DNA of 64,000 bases. It comes from Rhodocyclaceae bacterium. GTDB taxonomy: Bacteria; Pseudomonadota; Gammaproteobacteria; Burkholderiales; Rhodocyclaceae. This document shows positions 10,348 to 22,542 of the stretch, one piece after another. Where the stretch lies: NCBI GenBank assembly GCA_030824275.1, contig JAVBXY010000005.1, positions 186,001-250,000 on the forward strand, given 5' to 3'. The notes beneath the pieces were generated by a model. The model did no database searches. It was not told where the DNA came from and worked only from the letters and a program-made list of their open reading frames with translations. How positions within the stretch are numbered: the first letter of the stretch is position 1; every line of letters starts with the position of its first letter. Both the position numbers and the translations under genes were made by a program.

Positions 10348-11251
10348 TACCGGTCGCCCGACGGTTCGTGCCAACGAACCCATGGCCCGCCATGTTTCCT
10401 GGCGGGCAGGGGGCGCGGCCGCCTGCGCCTTCTTCCCGACCAGCGTGGATGAGCTTGCCGAGTTCCTCCGCACCCTGCGCACCGATGAAAATCTTCTATT
10501 GGTGGGCCTGGGCAGCAACCTGCTGGTGCGGGACGGCGGCTTTGACGGCACGGCGATCTTCACCCATGGCGCGCTGAACACCCTGCGCCTGGAGGATGAC
10601 GGCACGATCTACGCCGAGGCCGGCGTTGCCTCGCCCAAGCTGGCCCGCTTCGCTGCCAACCACAATCTGGCCGAGGCCGAGTTCCTCGCCGGAGTGCCGG
10701 GTACCGTTGGCGGAGCGCTGGCGATGAACGCCGGTTGCCACGGCGGCGAAACATGGCGCTACGTGGCGCGGGTGCTGATGCTCAATCGCCAGGGCGAGCG
10801 GGTGTTGCGCACTGCCGATGACTTCGAGATCGGCTATCGCCATGTCGGTCTGAAAGCGACCACTGACGAGATTTTCGCTGCCGCCTGGTTCCGCTTTCCG
10901 ACGGGGGATGGCGACGTCGCTCGCGAGCGCATTCGCGAACTGCTGGAACGACGTATCGCCACCCAGCCGCTCAATCTGCCCAATGCCGGATCGGTGTTCC
11001 GCAACCCCCCTGGCGACCACGCTGCGCGACTGATCGAGGCCGCCGGTTTGAAAGGTGCACGGCTAGGCGGCGCGCAGGTTTCCGAAAAGCATGCGAATTT
11101 CATCGTTAATCCAGAGGGTGAGGCGACGGCGAGTGCGATAGAAATGCTAATCGGCCATGTTCAGGCGGTCGTGAGGGGAAAATTCGGGGTCGACCTGGTG
11201 CGTGAAGTACGCATCGTCGGCTCGCAAACGCAGGACGGAGCAGGGTTTTGA
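10340..11251 (+). CDS. murB: UDP-N-acetylenolpyruvoylglucosamine reductase MurB
   Basis: FAD- and NADPH-dependent cytoplasmic reductase that completes UDP-MurNAc. 303 residues from ATG 10340, which overlaps the end of murC by 8 bases and follows a GGGAAAG ribosome site; a TTG nine codons upstream is an alternative. The FAD-binding G-S-N-L-L-V-R, the G-V-P-G-T-V-G-G-A stretch, the catalytic serine region N-A-G-S-V-F-R-N-P and the C-terminal E-K-H-A-N-F mark MurB. The stop shares one base with the ddl start. Confidence 0.96.
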   Translation: MPDTGRPTVRANEPMARHVSWRAGGAAACAFFPTSVDELAEFLRTLRTDENLLLVGLGSNLLVRDGGFDGTAIFTHGALNTLRLEDDGTIYAEAGVASPKLARFAANHNLAEAEFLAGVPGTVGGALAMNAGCHGGETWRYVARVLMLNRQGERVLRTADDFEIGYRHVGLKATTDEIFAAAWFRFPTGDGDVARERIRELLERRIATQPLNLPNAGSVFRNPPGDHAARLIEAAGLKGARLGGAQVSEKHANFIVNPEGEATASAIEMLIGHVQAVVRGKFGVDLVREVRIVGSQTQDGAGF

Positions 11252-12159
11252 TGGATTTCGGCAAGGTGGCGGTGATGATGGGCGGGAAATCGGCCGAGCG
11301 CGAGGTGTCGCTGAAAAGTGGCGCCGCAGTGCTGGCGGCGATGACTGCCGTGGACGTGGACGTCCATGCCTTCGATCCGCGCGACAAACCGCTGGAGGCT
11401 CTCCACGCAGAAGGTTTCGACCGCGTGTTCGTCGCCCTGCACGGTCGCGGTGGTGAGGACGGCTCCCTGCAAGGAGCGCTGGACCTGCTCGACATTCCCT
11501 ATACCGGCAGCGGCGTGCTGGCCTCGGCCCTGGCCATGGACAAGTGGCGCTGCAAGCTGATCTGGCAGGCGGCCGGCCTGCCCGTGCCCGAATTCGTCGT
11601 CCTTAGCGGCGCCAGTGATTTCGCGGCCGTGGAAGCGCAACTCGGTTTGCCGCTCTTCGTCAAGCCGGCCTGCGAAGGCTCGAGCATCGGCATCAGCAAG
11701 GTCAAGGAACCGGGTGGCCTGCGCGCTGCCTACGAACTGGCGGCCCGTTACGATTCCTGCGTGATCGCCGAGCGCTTTCTTGCCGGTGGCGAATTCACCG
11801 TCGGCATTCTCGGCGGCCGTGCCCTGCCGGTGATCCGCATCGTGCCGGCCACCGAGTTCTACGACTACGACGCCAAGTACCTGCGCGACGACACCGAATA
11901 TCGAATCCCCTGCGGCCTTGGCGAAGCCCGCGAGAAGGAATTGCAGGACCTGGCCCTGCGCGCCTACGCCGTGCTCGGTGGTCGCGGCTGGGGTCGCATG
12001 GACCTGATGCTGGATGCGGACGGCCGTGCCTGGTGCCTGGAGGCGAACACCGCGCCGGGTATGACCGACCATTCGCTGGTACCCATGGCGGCCCGCGCCG
12101 CCGGCATCGAGTTTCCACAACTGGTGCTGAAACTGCTCGACGAGGCGCGCTGTGGCTAA
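11251..12159 (+). CDS. ddl: D-alanine--D-alanine ligase
   Basis: ATP-grasp enzyme making D-Ala-D-Ala for MurF. 302 residues. It shows the N-terminal [10 protein letters not shown] loop, [14 protein letters not shown], and the C-terminal metal/ATP site [10 protein letters not shown] chose ATG 11251 (TGATG with the murB stop) over the preceding TTG. By position, between murB and ftsQ, it corresponds to ddlB. Confidence 0.96.
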   Translation: MDFGKVAVMMGGKSAEREVSLKSGAAVLAAMTAVDVDVHAFDPRDKPLEALHAEGFDRVFVALHGRGGEDGSLQGALDLLDIPYTGSGVLASALAMDKWRCKLIWQAAGLPVPEFVVLSGASDFAAVEAQLGLPLFVKPACEGSSIGISKVKEPGGLRAAYELAARYDSCVIAERFLAGGEFTVGILGGRALPVIRIVPATEFYDYDAKYLRDDTEYRIPCGLGEAREKELQDLALRAYAVLGGRGWGRMDLMLDADGRAWCLEANTAPGMTDHSLVPMAARAAGIEFPQLVLKLLDEARCG

Positions 12160-12925
12160 AGCCAAGGGCAACTCTCGCGTCAATCCAACGGCCGGCGGCG
12201 AAGGCTTCTGGGATCGGCCGGCCCTGATGAATCTTGCCTCCGACCTGCTCTTCCTCGCGGCCGGCGTGCTGCTGGCCTGGGCCGGTGCCATGGCCTTGCA
12301 ACGTCTGCCGGTGCTGCCGCTCAAGCAACTGGTGGTGACCAGTTCGCTGGACAACGTGTCCCGCGCCCAGATTGAGCACACTGCACGCACGGCGATTTCC
12401 GGTAATTTCTTCACCGTCAATCTCGAGTTCGCCCAAGCGGCCTTCGAGAAACTGCCCTGGGTGCGGCGTGTCGACCTGCGTCGACGCTGGCCCGATGGCC
12501 TGGAACTGAATGTGGAGGAACATCAGGCCGTTGCCCGCTGGACCTCCCTCGAAGGCGAGGCCCGACTGGTCAATAGTCGCGGCGAGGTCTTCGTCGCCAC
12601 GACCAAGGCGCCGCTCCCCAGTTTCTCAGGCCCCGAAGGCTCCTCCCCCCGCGTCCTCGCCCGCTATCAGGAGTTCGCCGAAGGTCTGGCCACCATCGGC
12701 CGCAAGCCCGCGACCGTGCATCTGTCGGCCCGCGAGGCCTGGCAGATCAAGCTCGACGACGGCGTGGTACTGGAACTGGGCCGCGACCAGCCGAAGGCGC
12801 CGCTTGCCGAGCGTCTGACCCGATTTACGACCCACTACGCAACGGCGAAGGCCCGCCTGCAAACCGTCGGCGTGGTGGACATGCGTTACCCCAATGGATT
12901 CGCCCTGCGGGCGAGCAAGAGTTAA
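12152..12925 (+). CDS. ftsQ: Cell division protein FtsQ
   Basis: Bitopic inner-membrane divisome protein linking early and late components. 257 residues from a GTG that overlaps ddl by 8 bases. A short basic cytoplasmic tail (K-A-K-G-N-S-R) is followed by one membrane helix at roughly 28-50. After that come a POTRA-like domain (around 55-125, with L-P-W-V-R-R-V) and the FtsQ/DivIB beta domain. The low conservation is normal for this family; position between ddl and ftsA settles the identity. Confidence 0.92.
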   Translation: MAKAKGNSRVNPTAGGEGFWDRPALMNLASDLLFLAAGVLLAWAGAMALQRLPVLPLKQLVVTSSLDNVSRAQIEHTARTAISGNFFTVNLEFAQAAFEKLPWVRRVDLRRRWPDGLELNVEEHQAVARWTSLEGEARLVNSRGEVFVATTKAPLPSFSGPEGSSPRVLARYQEFAEGLATIGRKPATVHLSAREAWQIKLDDGVVLELGRDQPKAPLAERLTRFTTHYATAKARLQTVGVVDMRYPNGFALRASKS

Positions 12926-14157
12926 TGAGCAAAGAACAGAAACGCGACCTCATCGTCGGCCTCGACATCGGCACCTCCAAGATCGTTGCCATCGTCGGCG
13001 AACTGGATGCCGAAGGCCGCCTGGCCATTCTCGGTCTCGGTACCCAGGAATCCACCGGACTCAAGCGCGGCATGGTGATCAACATCGAGTCCACGGTTAA
13101 CTCGATCTCCAAAGCCATCGCTGAAGTCGAGATGATGGCCGGTTGCAAGGTGCGCGAGGTCTATACGGGCATCGCCGGCAGCCACATCAAGAGCAAGGAT
13201 TCGTCCGGCATGGCCGTGGTGAAGGACGGTGAAGTCACCCAGTTCGATGTCGAGCGCGCCATCGAGGCGGCCAATGCAACGCCGATCTCCGCTGACGACC
13301 AGATACTGCACACTCTGGTGCAGGAGTTCATTGTGGACGGCCAGGACGGCGTCAGGGAACCCATCGGCATGGATGCGCGGCGTCTCGACGTCAAGGTGCA
13401 TCTGGTGACCGGTGCCGTCACCGCGGTGCAGAACATCGTCAAGTGCGTGCATCGCTGCGGCCTGGAAGTAGTGGACCTGGTACTGCAACCGCTGGCCTCG
13501 GGCTATGCAGTGCTGACCGAGGACGAGAAGGATGTCGGCGTCTGCCTCGTCGATATTGGCGGTGGCACGACCGACGTGGCGGTCTTCGTCCAGGGCGCGA
13601 TCCGTCATACGGCGGTGATCCCGATTGCCGGCGACCAGCTGACCAACGACATCGCCATTGCACTGCGTACTTCGACTCAAGACGCAGAAGACATCAAGGT
13701 GCGCTATGGCGTTGCCCTCCAGCAGTTGGCCGATCCGGAAGAAATGATCGATGTCCCTGGCGTCGGTGATCGGCCGGCCACCCAGCTTTCGCGGCAGACG
13801 CTGGCCGGCTTCATCCAGCCGCGCGTCGAGGAGATTTTCCAGAAGGTGCAGGAAGAGCTGCACCGCAGCGGCTACGAGCGCCTGTTGCGCGCCGGTGTCG
13901 TGCTGACCGGCGGTTCGGCCCAGATGGCCGGCATGACGCAGCTCGGCGAAGAGATATTCCACAACACGGTAAAGCTGGCCATGCCGCATTACGACGGCAA
14001 CCTGCGCGACTTCGTGCGCAATCCGCGCTATTCGACGGCGATGGGCCTGCTGCTCGAAGGAGTGGCGCAGCGCCATCGCGGCATGAAGATCCAGAGTCCC
14101 AAGAGTTTCGGCCAGATTCTGGGGCGCATGAAAGCATGGTTCAGCAAGAATTTTTGA
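12925..14157 (+). CDS. ftsA: Cell division protein FtsA
   Basis: Actin-like ATPase that tethers FtsZ to the membrane. 410 residues. N-terminal phosphate-1 motif G-L-D-I-G-T-S-K, the phosphate-2 stretch V-D-I-G-G-G-T-T-D, and a C-terminal amphipathic membrane-targeting helix (I-L-G-R-M-K-A-W-F) are visible. The start shares one base with the ftsQ stop (TAATG). Confidence 0.97.
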   Translation: MSKEQKRDLIVGLDIGTSKIVAIVGELDAEGRLAILGLGTQESTGLKRGMVINIESTVNSISKAIAEVEMMAGCKVREVYTGIAGSHIKSKDSSGMAVVKDGEVTQFDVERAIEAANATPISADDQILHTLVQEFIVDGQDGVREPIGMDARRLDVKVHLVTGAVTAVQNIVKCVHRCGLEVVDLVLQPLASGYAVLTEDEKDVGVCLVDIGGGTTDVAVFVQGAIRHTAVIPIAGDQLTNDIAIALRTSTQDAEDIKVRYGVALQQLADPEEMIDVPGVGDRPATQLSRQTLAGFIQPRVEEIFQKVQEELHRSGYERLLRAGVVLTGGSAQMAGMTQLGEEIFHNTVKLAMPHYDGNLRDFVRNPRYSTAMGLLLEGVAQRHRGMKIQSPKSFGQILGRMKAWFSKNF

Positions 14158-14196
14158 GTTGATTTGATCGGGCAGTCGTTCTTTTAGGAGGCAAAC

Positions 14197-15387
14197 ATGT
14201 TTGAACTTGAGGAAGTCGTAGCACAAGAGGCCGAGGCCAGCACCACCGTGATCAAGGTGGTCGGCGTCGGTGGAGCCGGCGGCAATGCCGTCGAACACAT
14301 GATCCGCGAAGGGGTGGGTGGCGTTGAGTTCATCTGCTGCAACACGGATGCGCAGGCGCTGAAGAAAAGCAGTGCCCACGTTCGCCTGCAACTGGGCCCG
14401 GGCCTGGGCGCTGGTGGCAAGCCGGAGAAGGCCAAGGAACTGGCGCAAATCGACCGGGCGCGCATCGCCGAGGCATTGGCCGGTGCGCACATGGTCTTTA
14501 TCACCGCCGGCATGGGCGGTGGCACCGGTACCGGTGCTGGCCCCGTGGTGGCCGAGGTCGCCCGTGAGCTTGGCATCCTTACGGTGGCCGTGGTGACCAA
14601 GCCCTTCGAATATGAAGGCAAGCGCAAGCGTCTGGCCGAAGAGGGCGTGGCCGAACTGGCCCAGCACGTCGATTCCCTGATCGTGATTCTCAACGAGAAG
14701 CTTGAAGAAGTTCTCGGTGACGAGGTCAGCATGCTTGAGGCCTTCAAGGCGGCTGACAACGTGCTGCGCAATGCCGTCGGCGGTATCGCCGAGATCATCA
14801 ACGTGCCCGGTCTGGTGAACGTCGACTTCGAAGACGTGAAGACGGTCATGGGCGAGATGGGCAAGGCCATGATGGGTTCCGCTTCCGCGTCCGGCGTCGA
14901 CCGTGCCCGCGTCGCCGCCGAGGAAGCCGTGTCCAGCCCGTTGCTGGAAGGCATCGAGCTCTCTGGTGCTCGTGGCGTGCTGGTGAATATTACTGCCAGC
15001 ACCTCGCTCGGCCTCAAGGAGTACAAGGAAGTCATGAACACCATCCGTCAGTACACGGCCGCCGAAGCGACCGTGATCTGCGGTGCCGTGTTCGACGAAA
15101 CCATGGAAGACCAGCTTCGCGTTACCGTCGTGGCGACCGGGCTGGGCGGTGTCGTCGCCAAGGCCAGGAAGCCGGAGATGCGGGTGATCGAGACCGTCGG
15201 CCTGCGTACCGGTACCGACAATCTGCCGATTCTCGATGCCGTTGCCGGTCAGCACCAGTTTGATCTTTCCAGCGTGATGACCAGCGCCCGTGGCAGCTCG
15301 CCGCGTAACGCGCAGGCTGAAGCGATGGCCAACTCGGGTGTCGACAAGTACGACATCCCGGCCTTCCTGCGTCGCCAGTCGGACTGA
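14197..15387 (+). CDS. ftsZ: Cell division GTPase FtsZ
   Basis: Tubulin homologue that forms the Z ring. 396 residues. The tubulin signature [10 protein letters not shown] and the C-terminal conserved peptide D-I-P-A-F-L-R-R (binding site for FtsA and ZipA) are intact. Unlike its neighbours it is not overlapped: 39 bases separate it from ftsA and carry a strong TAGGAGG ribosome site ten bases before the ATG, consistent with independent high-level translation. A stable hairpin follows at 15406-15441. Confidence 0.98.
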   Translation: MFELEEVVAQEAEASTTVIKVVGVGGAGGNAVEHMIREGVGGVEFICCNTDAQALKKSSAHVRLQLGPGLGAGGKPEKAKELAQIDRARIAEALAGAHMVFITAGMGGGTGTGAGPVVAEVARELGILTVAVVTKPFEYEGKRKRLAEEGVAELAQHVDSLIVILNEKLEEVLGDEVSMLEAFKAADNVLRNAVGGIAEIINVPGLVNVDFEDVKTVMGEMGKAMMGSASASGVDRARVAAEEAVSSPLLEGIELSGARGVLVNITASTSLGLKEYKEVMNTIRQYTAAEATVICGAVFDETMEDQLRVTVVATGLGGVVAKARKPEMRVIETVGLRTGTDNLPILDAVAGQHQFDLSSVMTSARGSSPRNAQAEAMANSGVDKYDIPAFLRRQSD

Positions 15388-15405
15388 TCACCTGGCTGGA
15401 TCGCG

Positions 15406-15441
15406 ATGCCGGCGGATGGGCGCCTCCCCATTCGCCGGCAT
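15406..15441 (+). terminator. Hairpin after ftsZ
   Basis: Arms 15406-15420 (ATGCCGGCGGATGGG) and 15427-15441 (CCCATTCGCCGGCAT) pair over 15 bp with one G-T wobble around a 6-base loop. There is no U-run after it, so it may be a partial terminator, an RNA-stability structure, or an attenuator between ftsZ and lpxC. Confidence 0.6.
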
Positions 15442-15496
15442 TCGTGATTGCATTAGTGTTAAAATTTTGCACCGCATCAATTGCTTGGCATCATTC

Positions 15497-16411
15497 ATGT
15501 TGCGTCAGCGCACACTGAAATCCATCGTTAAGGCCACTGGCGTCGGGCTCCATTCCGGCGCCAAGGTGACGCTCGTGCTGCGTCCGGCGCAGCCCGGTAC
15601 GGGCATCGTTTTCCATCGTGTCGATCTCGATCCGCCGGTATCCATCAAGGCCGATCCCTTCGGTGTCGGCGATACGCGGCTGGCCTCCTGCCTGGAGAAG
15701 GACGGTGCCAAGGTGGCGACCGTCGAGCACCTGATGTCGGCCCTGGCCGGTCTCGGTATCGACAACATCCATGTGGATGTCGATGCGGCCGAGCTGCCGA
15801 TCATGGACGGCTCCGCCGCTCCTTTCGTCTTCCTGCTCCAGTCCGCAGGGATCGACGAACAGAAGGCGGCGAAGAAATTCCTCCGCGTGAAAAAGACCGT
15901 GGAAGTGCAGGATGGCGACAAGTGGGCGAAGCTGACGCCCTACGACGGTTTCAGCCTCGACTTCTCCATTGTCTTCAACCATCCGGCGATGGATGCATCC
16001 GCCAGTCGCGCCCATATCGATTTCGCCGATCAGTCCTATGTGCGCGAAGTGTCCCGCGCCCGCACCTTCGGTTTCATGCAGGATGTCGAGGCCATGCGCG
16101 AACAGGGCCTGGCCCTGGGCGGTAGTCTGGAAAACGCCATCGTGATGGACGAGTACCGTGTGCTCAACAGCGACGGCCTGCGTTTCGGCGACGAATTCGT
16201 CAAGCACAAGATCCTTGATGCCGTCGGTGATCTCTATCTGGCCGGTCACCCATTGCTGGCGGCGTTCTCCGCCCACAAGTCGGGCCACGCGCTGAACAAC
16301 AAGCTGTTGCGCGCCTTGCTGGCCGACCAGTCCGCCTGGGAACTGGTCAGTTTCGAACGGGCCGAGGACGCGCCGGGTTCTGTTGCCCGGCTGTATCCCC
16401 AGCTGACCTAG
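15497..16411 (+). CDS. lpxC: UDP-3-O-acyl-N-acetylglucosamine deacetylase LpxC
   Basis: Zinc-dependent deacetylase that commits UDP-GlcNAc precursors to lipid A. 304 residues from ATG 15497, which matches the family start (L-R-Q-R-T-L-K). The zinc-site histidines are seen in V-E-H-L-M-S-A-L and in [10 protein letters not shown], and the catalytic base region H-K-S-G-H-A-L-N near the C-terminus is present. The 109-base gap after ftsZ contains an AT-rich stretch with TAAAAT that could be a -10 element, so lpxC may have its own promoter. Confidence 0.97.
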   Translation: MLRQRTLKSIVKATGVGLHSGAKVTLVLRPAQPGTGIVFHRVDLDPPVSIKADPFGVGDTRLASCLEKDGAKVATVEHLMSALAGLGIDNIHVDVDAAELPIMDGSAAPFVFLLQSAGIDEQKAAKKFLRVKKTVEVQDGDKWAKLTPYDGFSLDFSIVFNHPAMDASASRAHIDFADQSYVREVSRARTFGFMQDVEAMREQGLALGGSLENAIVMDEYRVLNSDGLRFGDEFVKHKILDAVGDLYLAGHPLLAAFSAHKSGHALNNKLLRALLADQSAWELVSFERAEDAPGSVARLYPQLT

Positions 16412-16413
16412 CC

Positions 16414-16596
16414 ATGCTGCTGCTGCGGATCATCGGGATACTTACGGTGATCGCCATCGGCAGCGGCATAGTCGCCTGGATATTCACCGGCGACAAAACC
16501 TACCTGAAGCTGGCCTTTCGCATCGCCAAGGGCGCGCTGCTGTTCGCGCTGGCCTTGCTGGTGCTGATGGCAGCGGAGCGCCTGATCATTCTTTGA
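16414..16596 (+). CDS. Small two-helix membrane protein downstream of lpxC
   Basis: 60 residues, beginning two bases after the lpxC stop. Almost entirely hydrophobic: one helix at about 3-24 and a second at about 40-58, with a short basic loop (T-G-D-K-T-Y-L-K) between. I do not recognise a named family. The tight spacing argues for co-translation with lpxC. The 3' end overlaps the convergent minus-strand gene by 11 bases. Confidence 0.7.
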   Translation: MLLLRIIGILTVIAIGSGIVAWIFTGDKTYLKLAFRIAKGALLFALALLVLMAAERLIIL

Positions 16597-17020
16597 CGGT
16601 ACGCAGCAGGCGTTCCAGTGCTGCCTTCAGGCGGGACTCTCCCGGCAGTCGGTTTTTTAGCGCAGTAAGTCCCTGCTTCTGTTGTGATCCAGGCAGGACG
16701 GGGCGAATATGAGGCGGCGGCGCGGGATTATGACTGCGGGCTTGCACCCGGACCTCGATTTGGGTAAGCTTCGCCGCTTCTGAAGATAACTCGCTGGCAA
16801 GACGTGGTCCAAGTTGACGGACTTTTGCAGCGACCGCACCGTTCGAGGTGTGGATAAAAAGTTTCCCCAGCCGGAAGTTGGCTACCCGCACATGAGGCCG
16901 CAGCGCCTCGGGCAAGGCGGCTTCCAGAGCGTGCTGGAATTGCAGGAGGCGTTGGGCGTGGGCGGCAAGCCGCGCCAGGCTGTCACCGGAGTTGAGATGT
17001 TCCTGGAGACTGCGCGCCAT
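16586..17020 (-). CDS. dciA: DUF721 / DciA-like protein
   Basis: 144 residues of the DUF721 family. DciA members help load the replicative helicase DnaB in bacteria lacking DnaC; that role is family knowledge, not shown here. The conserved N-terminal part (about 20-85) has the pattern L-P-E-A-L-R-P-H-V-R-V-A-N-F followed by L-G-K-L-F-I-H-T-S-N-G-A-V-A-A-K-V-R-Q. The C-terminal tail is basic and Pro/Gln-rich. The position between lpxC and an M23 peptidase/secA is typical for betaproteobacteria. Confidence 0.75.
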   Translation of the reverse strand: MARSLQEHLNSGDSLARLAAHAQRLLQFQHALEAALPEALRPHVRVANFRLGKLFIHTSNGAVAAKVRQLGPRLASELSSEAAKLTQIEVRVQARSHNPAPPPHIRPVLPGSQQKQGLTALKNRLPGESRLKAALERLLRTVKE

Positions 17021-17052
17021 TTGAATTGAAACGAACCTGAGGAAGGGAATGG

Positions 17053-18018
17053 ATGCATATTATTCTCGTCTCTGACCGGCTGGCAACCGCTCGCACCATT
17101 ACTTTGAGCTGGCGCCATCTGATATTCGCGGTGGGTCTCCTGTTTGCATCGGTTCTGACCCTGTCGTCATTGTTTTCCTATGTCACCGTCCGCCACGCGG
17201 CGGAAATCCGTCTGCCCTTCCTGCAAAACCTCCTGCGTGCGGTGAATGCAGAGGAAACGCAGCGTTCCAAGGACTTTGTCCGCGAAAACCTCAATGCCAT
17301 GGCGGTCAAGCTGGGCGAGATGCAGGCGCAATTGCTTCGTCTCGATACCATCGGCGAACGTCTGGCGGGCATGGCCGGTGTCAAGCCGCAGGACTTGAAA
17401 GCCATGGAGTCCAAGGTGGATGGCCGTGGTGGTCCCTTGATCCTGCCCCAGGCGGTTTCCCCCGGTGACCTGCAAAAGGCCGTCGATGCACTGGCCCGCC
17501 AGGTGGAGGCGAAGTCCGATGCCTTGTCCCTGATCGAGTCGCAATTACTGGAGGAGCGGATCCGCAAGAGTCTGTTGCCTACCAGTCTGCCGGTCGCCGT
17601 GCAGTGGAATGCCTCGGCCTATGGCTGGCGCATGGACCCTTTCACTGGTGAGCGGGCCATGCATGAAGGCGTCGATTTCGTCGCCACTACCGGTACGGCA
17701 ATCCATGCCGCCGCTGCTGGCGTCGTCACTACTTCCGAACATCATCCGCAGTATGGCAACCTGATTGAGATTGACCACGGCAAGGAATTGACTACCCGCT
17801 ACGCGCATGCCTCCAGGTTGCTGGTCAAGCCGGGACAGCTGGTCAAGCGCGGGCAGAAGATCGCCGAGGTTGGCACAACTGGCCGCTCCACCGGTCCGCA
17901 TCTGCATTTCGAGGTCCGCGTGCGTGGCATTGCGCAAAACCCGGACCGCTTCCTGCGCATGGCGCAGTCGACACAGACCGCTCAGGTCGGCACCAAAGCA
18001 GCGCCCCATCGTCATTGA
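17053..18018 (+). CDS. Membrane-anchored M23 family metallopeptidase
   Basis: 321 residues: cytoplasmic N-terminus, one membrane helix (about 20-42), a periplasmic coiled-coil region (about 50-180), and a C-terminal M23 (LytM-type) domain. Zinc ligands are visible as H-E-G-V-D (HxxxD) and P-H-L-H-F-E (HxH), so it should be an active peptidoglycan endopeptidase. A good ribosome site (GAGGAAGGG) precedes ATG 17053. It diverges from the dciA-like gene with only 32 bases between the starts. Confidence 0.9.
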   Translation: MHIILVSDRLATARTITLSWRHLIFAVGLLFASVLTLSSLFSYVTVRHAAEIRLPFLQNLLRAVNAEETQRSKDFVRENLNAMAVKLGEMQAQLLRLDTIGERLAGMAGVKPQDLKAMESKVDGRGGPLILPQAVSPGDLQKAVDALARQVEAKSDALSLIESQLLEERIRKSLLPTSLPVAVQWNASAYGWRMDPFTGERAMHEGVDFVATTGTAIHAAAAGVVTTSEHHPQYGNLIEIDHGKELTTRYAHASRLLVKPGQLVKRGQKIAEVGTTGRSTGPHLHFEVRVRGIAQNPDRFLRMAQSTQTAQVGTKAAPHRH

Positions 18019-18022
18019 GGGC

Positions 18023-18044
18023 CGGGGGAGGGCCACCTCCCCCG
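18023..18044 (+). terminator. GC hairpin after the M23 peptidase gene
   Basis: Perfect 9-bp stem CGGGGGAGG / CCTCCCCCG with a GCCA loop, five bases after the stop codon. It lacks a clear U-run. A second hairpin (GGCCCTCC / GGGGGGCC, about 18072-18095) lies further into the 166-base secA leader, so this region may hold a terminator plus secA leader structure. Confidence 0.5.
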
Positions 18045-18184
18045 CATGCTAAAATCCGCGCTTTGCATTTCCGGCCCTCCCGGGACTCGGGGGGCCGCGT
18101 GGCCCATGATCTCCGGCTTTAGTTTTAGCCTGCGCTTCCGTTACGGGCGTTGGCTTTCTCTGAAGCCAGTTTCCGGTTGAAAAA

Positions 18185-20908
<2,724 letters not shown>

Positions 20909-20917
20909 GAAAACTCA

Positions 20918-21913
20918 GTGAGCAAGCATCCGACCATCGTCGAGGACGGGGATCAGGTCGTCGTTCTTGACCAGACCCGTCTGCCCCGCGAGGTCGCCAT
21001 GCTGCGTCTTGCGACGCTCGAAGACGCCGCCCACGCCATTCGCGTCATGCAGGTGCGCGGTGCGCCCCTGATCGGTGCCACCGCTGCCTATGGCGTCGCC
21101 CTTGGTCTGGCCGATGATGTTTCCGACGCCCGCCTGGCGCAGGTGATCGATACTCTGGCCGCAACCCGACCCACCGCCGTCAACCTGCACTGGGCCTTGG
21201 CGCGCATGCACCGCGTGCTGGAAAAGTCGGCGCTGGCGACACGGCGACAAACCGCCTGGAACGAGGCCCGTGCCATCGCCGCCGAGGATGTGATCGCAAA
21301 TGCCGCCATCGGTCAGCACGGCCTGCCGCTGCTACGCGCCCGCCAGCGCGGCAGCGACACCATACAGGTCATGACCCACTGCAATGCCGGCCGCCTCGCG
21401 ACCGTCGACCACGGCACCGCGATTTCGCCGGTGTATGCCGCCCATGCCGCCGGCCTGCCGGTGCATGTCTGGGTCTCGGAAACTCGCCCCCGCAACCAGG
21501 GCCTGCTCACCGCCTGGGAGCTGGCCGAGGCCGGCGTGCCGCACACCCTGATCGCCGACAATGCCGCCGGCCTGCTGTTGATGCAGGGTAAGGTGGACCT
21601 CGTCATCGTCGGTGCCGATCGCATCGCCGCCAACGGTGATACGGCCAACAAAGTCGGCACTTACCTCAAGGGTTTGGCTGCTCGCGAACACGGCGTACCG
21701 TTCTATGTTGCTGCACCGCTATCCACCATCGATTTCGCCTGCCCCGATGGTGCCGCCATTCCCATCGAGGAACGCGCCACCGACGAACTCGGTGCCGGCG
21801 ACGTGCCGGTGGCCAACCCGGCCTTTGACGTGACGCCGGCCGCACTGATCGCCGGTATCATTTCCGAGCGCGGTGTCGCTGTGCCGCAATCTCTGGCGTG
21901 CTGGCAATCGTGA
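20918..21913 (+). CDS. mtnA: S-methyl-5-thioribose-1-phosphate isomerase MtnA
   Basis: Isomerises methylthioribose-1-phosphate (and in some bacteria 5-deoxyribose-1-phosphate) to the ribulose-1-phosphate. 331 residues from GTG 20918. Family motifs: R-G-A-P-L-I-G near 47, catalytic Cys155 in T-H-C-N-A-G, and Asp234 in G-A-D-R-I-A-A-N-G-D with N-K-V-G-T-Y following. A repeat copy encodes K-S-A-L-A-T-R-R at 103-110. It starts 9 bases after secA and overlaps the class II aldolase gene, so the two probably act consecutively. Confidence 0.95.
   Translation: MSKHPTIVEDGDQVVVLDQTRLPREVAMLRLATLEDAAHAIRVMQVRGAPLIGATAAYGVALGLADDVSDARLAQVIDTLAATRPTAVNLHWALARMHRVLEKSALATRRQTAWNEARAIAAEDVIANAAIGQHGLPLLRARQRGSDTIQVMTHCNAGRLATVDHGTAISPVYAAHAAGLPVHVWVSETRPRNQGLLTAWELAEAGVPHTLIADNAAGLLLMQGKVDLVIVGADRIAANGDTANKVGTYLKGLAAREHGVPFYVAAPLSTIDFACPDGAAIPIEERATDELGAGDVPVANPAFDVTPAALIAGIISERGVAVPQSLACWQS
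21222..21247 (+). repeat. 26-bp dispersed repeat, copy 5 (in mtnA)
   Basis: Perfect consensus match with AC at the variable pair. Read in the K-S-A-L-A-x-R-R frame. Confidence 0.92.
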
Positions 21914-22539
21914 GCGATCTCGCTGCCCACGTATTGGCGACGGCGCGGGCGATGAATGCCTCCGGCATCAATCGCGGCAGCGCCGGCAATGTCAGCGCCC
22001 GTTGTGCGGACGGTTTTCTCATTACGCCCACTGGCATGGCCTACGATACCTGCGAGCCGGCCGACATGGCAAAAGTCGGCGCTGGCGGGACGGCGAGCGG
22101 CCGCCGCAAGCCTTCGTCGGAGTGGCGTTTCCACCACGACATCTATGCCGCCCGCCCCGAGGCCGGTGCGGTGATCCACACCCATTCCTCGTTCGCCACG
22201 GCCCTGGCCTGTCAGGAGCAGGGCGTTCCCGCCTTTCATTACATGGTGGCCCGTTTCGGTGGTGCCGATGTACGCTGCGCGGAGTATGCGACCTTCGGCA
22301 CGCAGGCGCTGTCGGATGTCATCCTCGCCGCCTTGGCGGATCGTTGCGCCTGCCTGATGGCGCATCACGGCATGCTGGTGTTCGGCCGTGATCTGGAGCA
22401 TGCACTGGCGCTCGCCGTGGAACTGGAAACGCTTTGCGAGCAGTATTGGCGGGTGCTCCAGCTGGGCGCGCCGAAGTTGCTGGCTGCCGACGAAATGGCC
22501 CGTGTGATCGAGAAGTTCTCGACCTACGGTCAGCAGTAA
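21910..22539 (+). CDS. Class II aldolase family protein (MtnB-like or Ald2-like)
   Basis: 209 residues from the GTG in the GTGA overlap with mtnA (another GTG lies four codons earlier). Class II aldolase/adducin fold: G-S-A-G-N-V-S-A-R near 23, catalytic Glu71 in K-P-S-S-E, zinc ligands His90 and His92 in H-T-H-S, and a third His in H-H-G-M-L-V-F-G near 152. Next to mtnA it could be methylthioribulose-1-phosphate dehydratase (MtnB) of the methionine salvage pathway. It could equally be the fuculose-phosphate-aldolase-like enzyme of the DHAP shunt, cleaving to dihydroxyacetone phosphate plus an aldehyde. No other salvage genes (mtnC, mtnD) are present here. A repeat copy encodes K-V-G-A-G-G-T-A at 55-62. 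Confidence 0.85.
   Translation: MSDLAAHVLATARAMNASGINRGSAGNVSARCADGFLITPTGMAYDTCEPADMAKVGAGGTASGRRKPSSEWRFHHDIYAARPEAGAVIHTHSSFATALACQEQGVPAFHYMVARFGGADVRCAEYATFGTQALSDVILAALADRCACLMAHHGMLVFGRDLEHALALAVELETLCEQYWRVLQLGAPKLLAADEMARVIEKFSTYGQQ
22071..22096 (+). repeat. 26-bp dispersed repeat, copy 6 (in the class II aldolase gene)
   Basis: Perfect consensus match with GG at the variable pair; read as K-V-G-A-G-G-T-A just before the conserved K-P-S-S-E motif. It lies only 824 bases after copy 5. Confidence 0.92.
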
Positions 22540-22542
22540 GCC

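Noticed and set aside
14270-14300. GTCGGCGTCGGTGGAGCC in ftsZ as another copy of the dispersed repeat
   Set aside because: It only shares GTCGGCG; the rest is the conserved FtsZ nucleotide-binding sequence.
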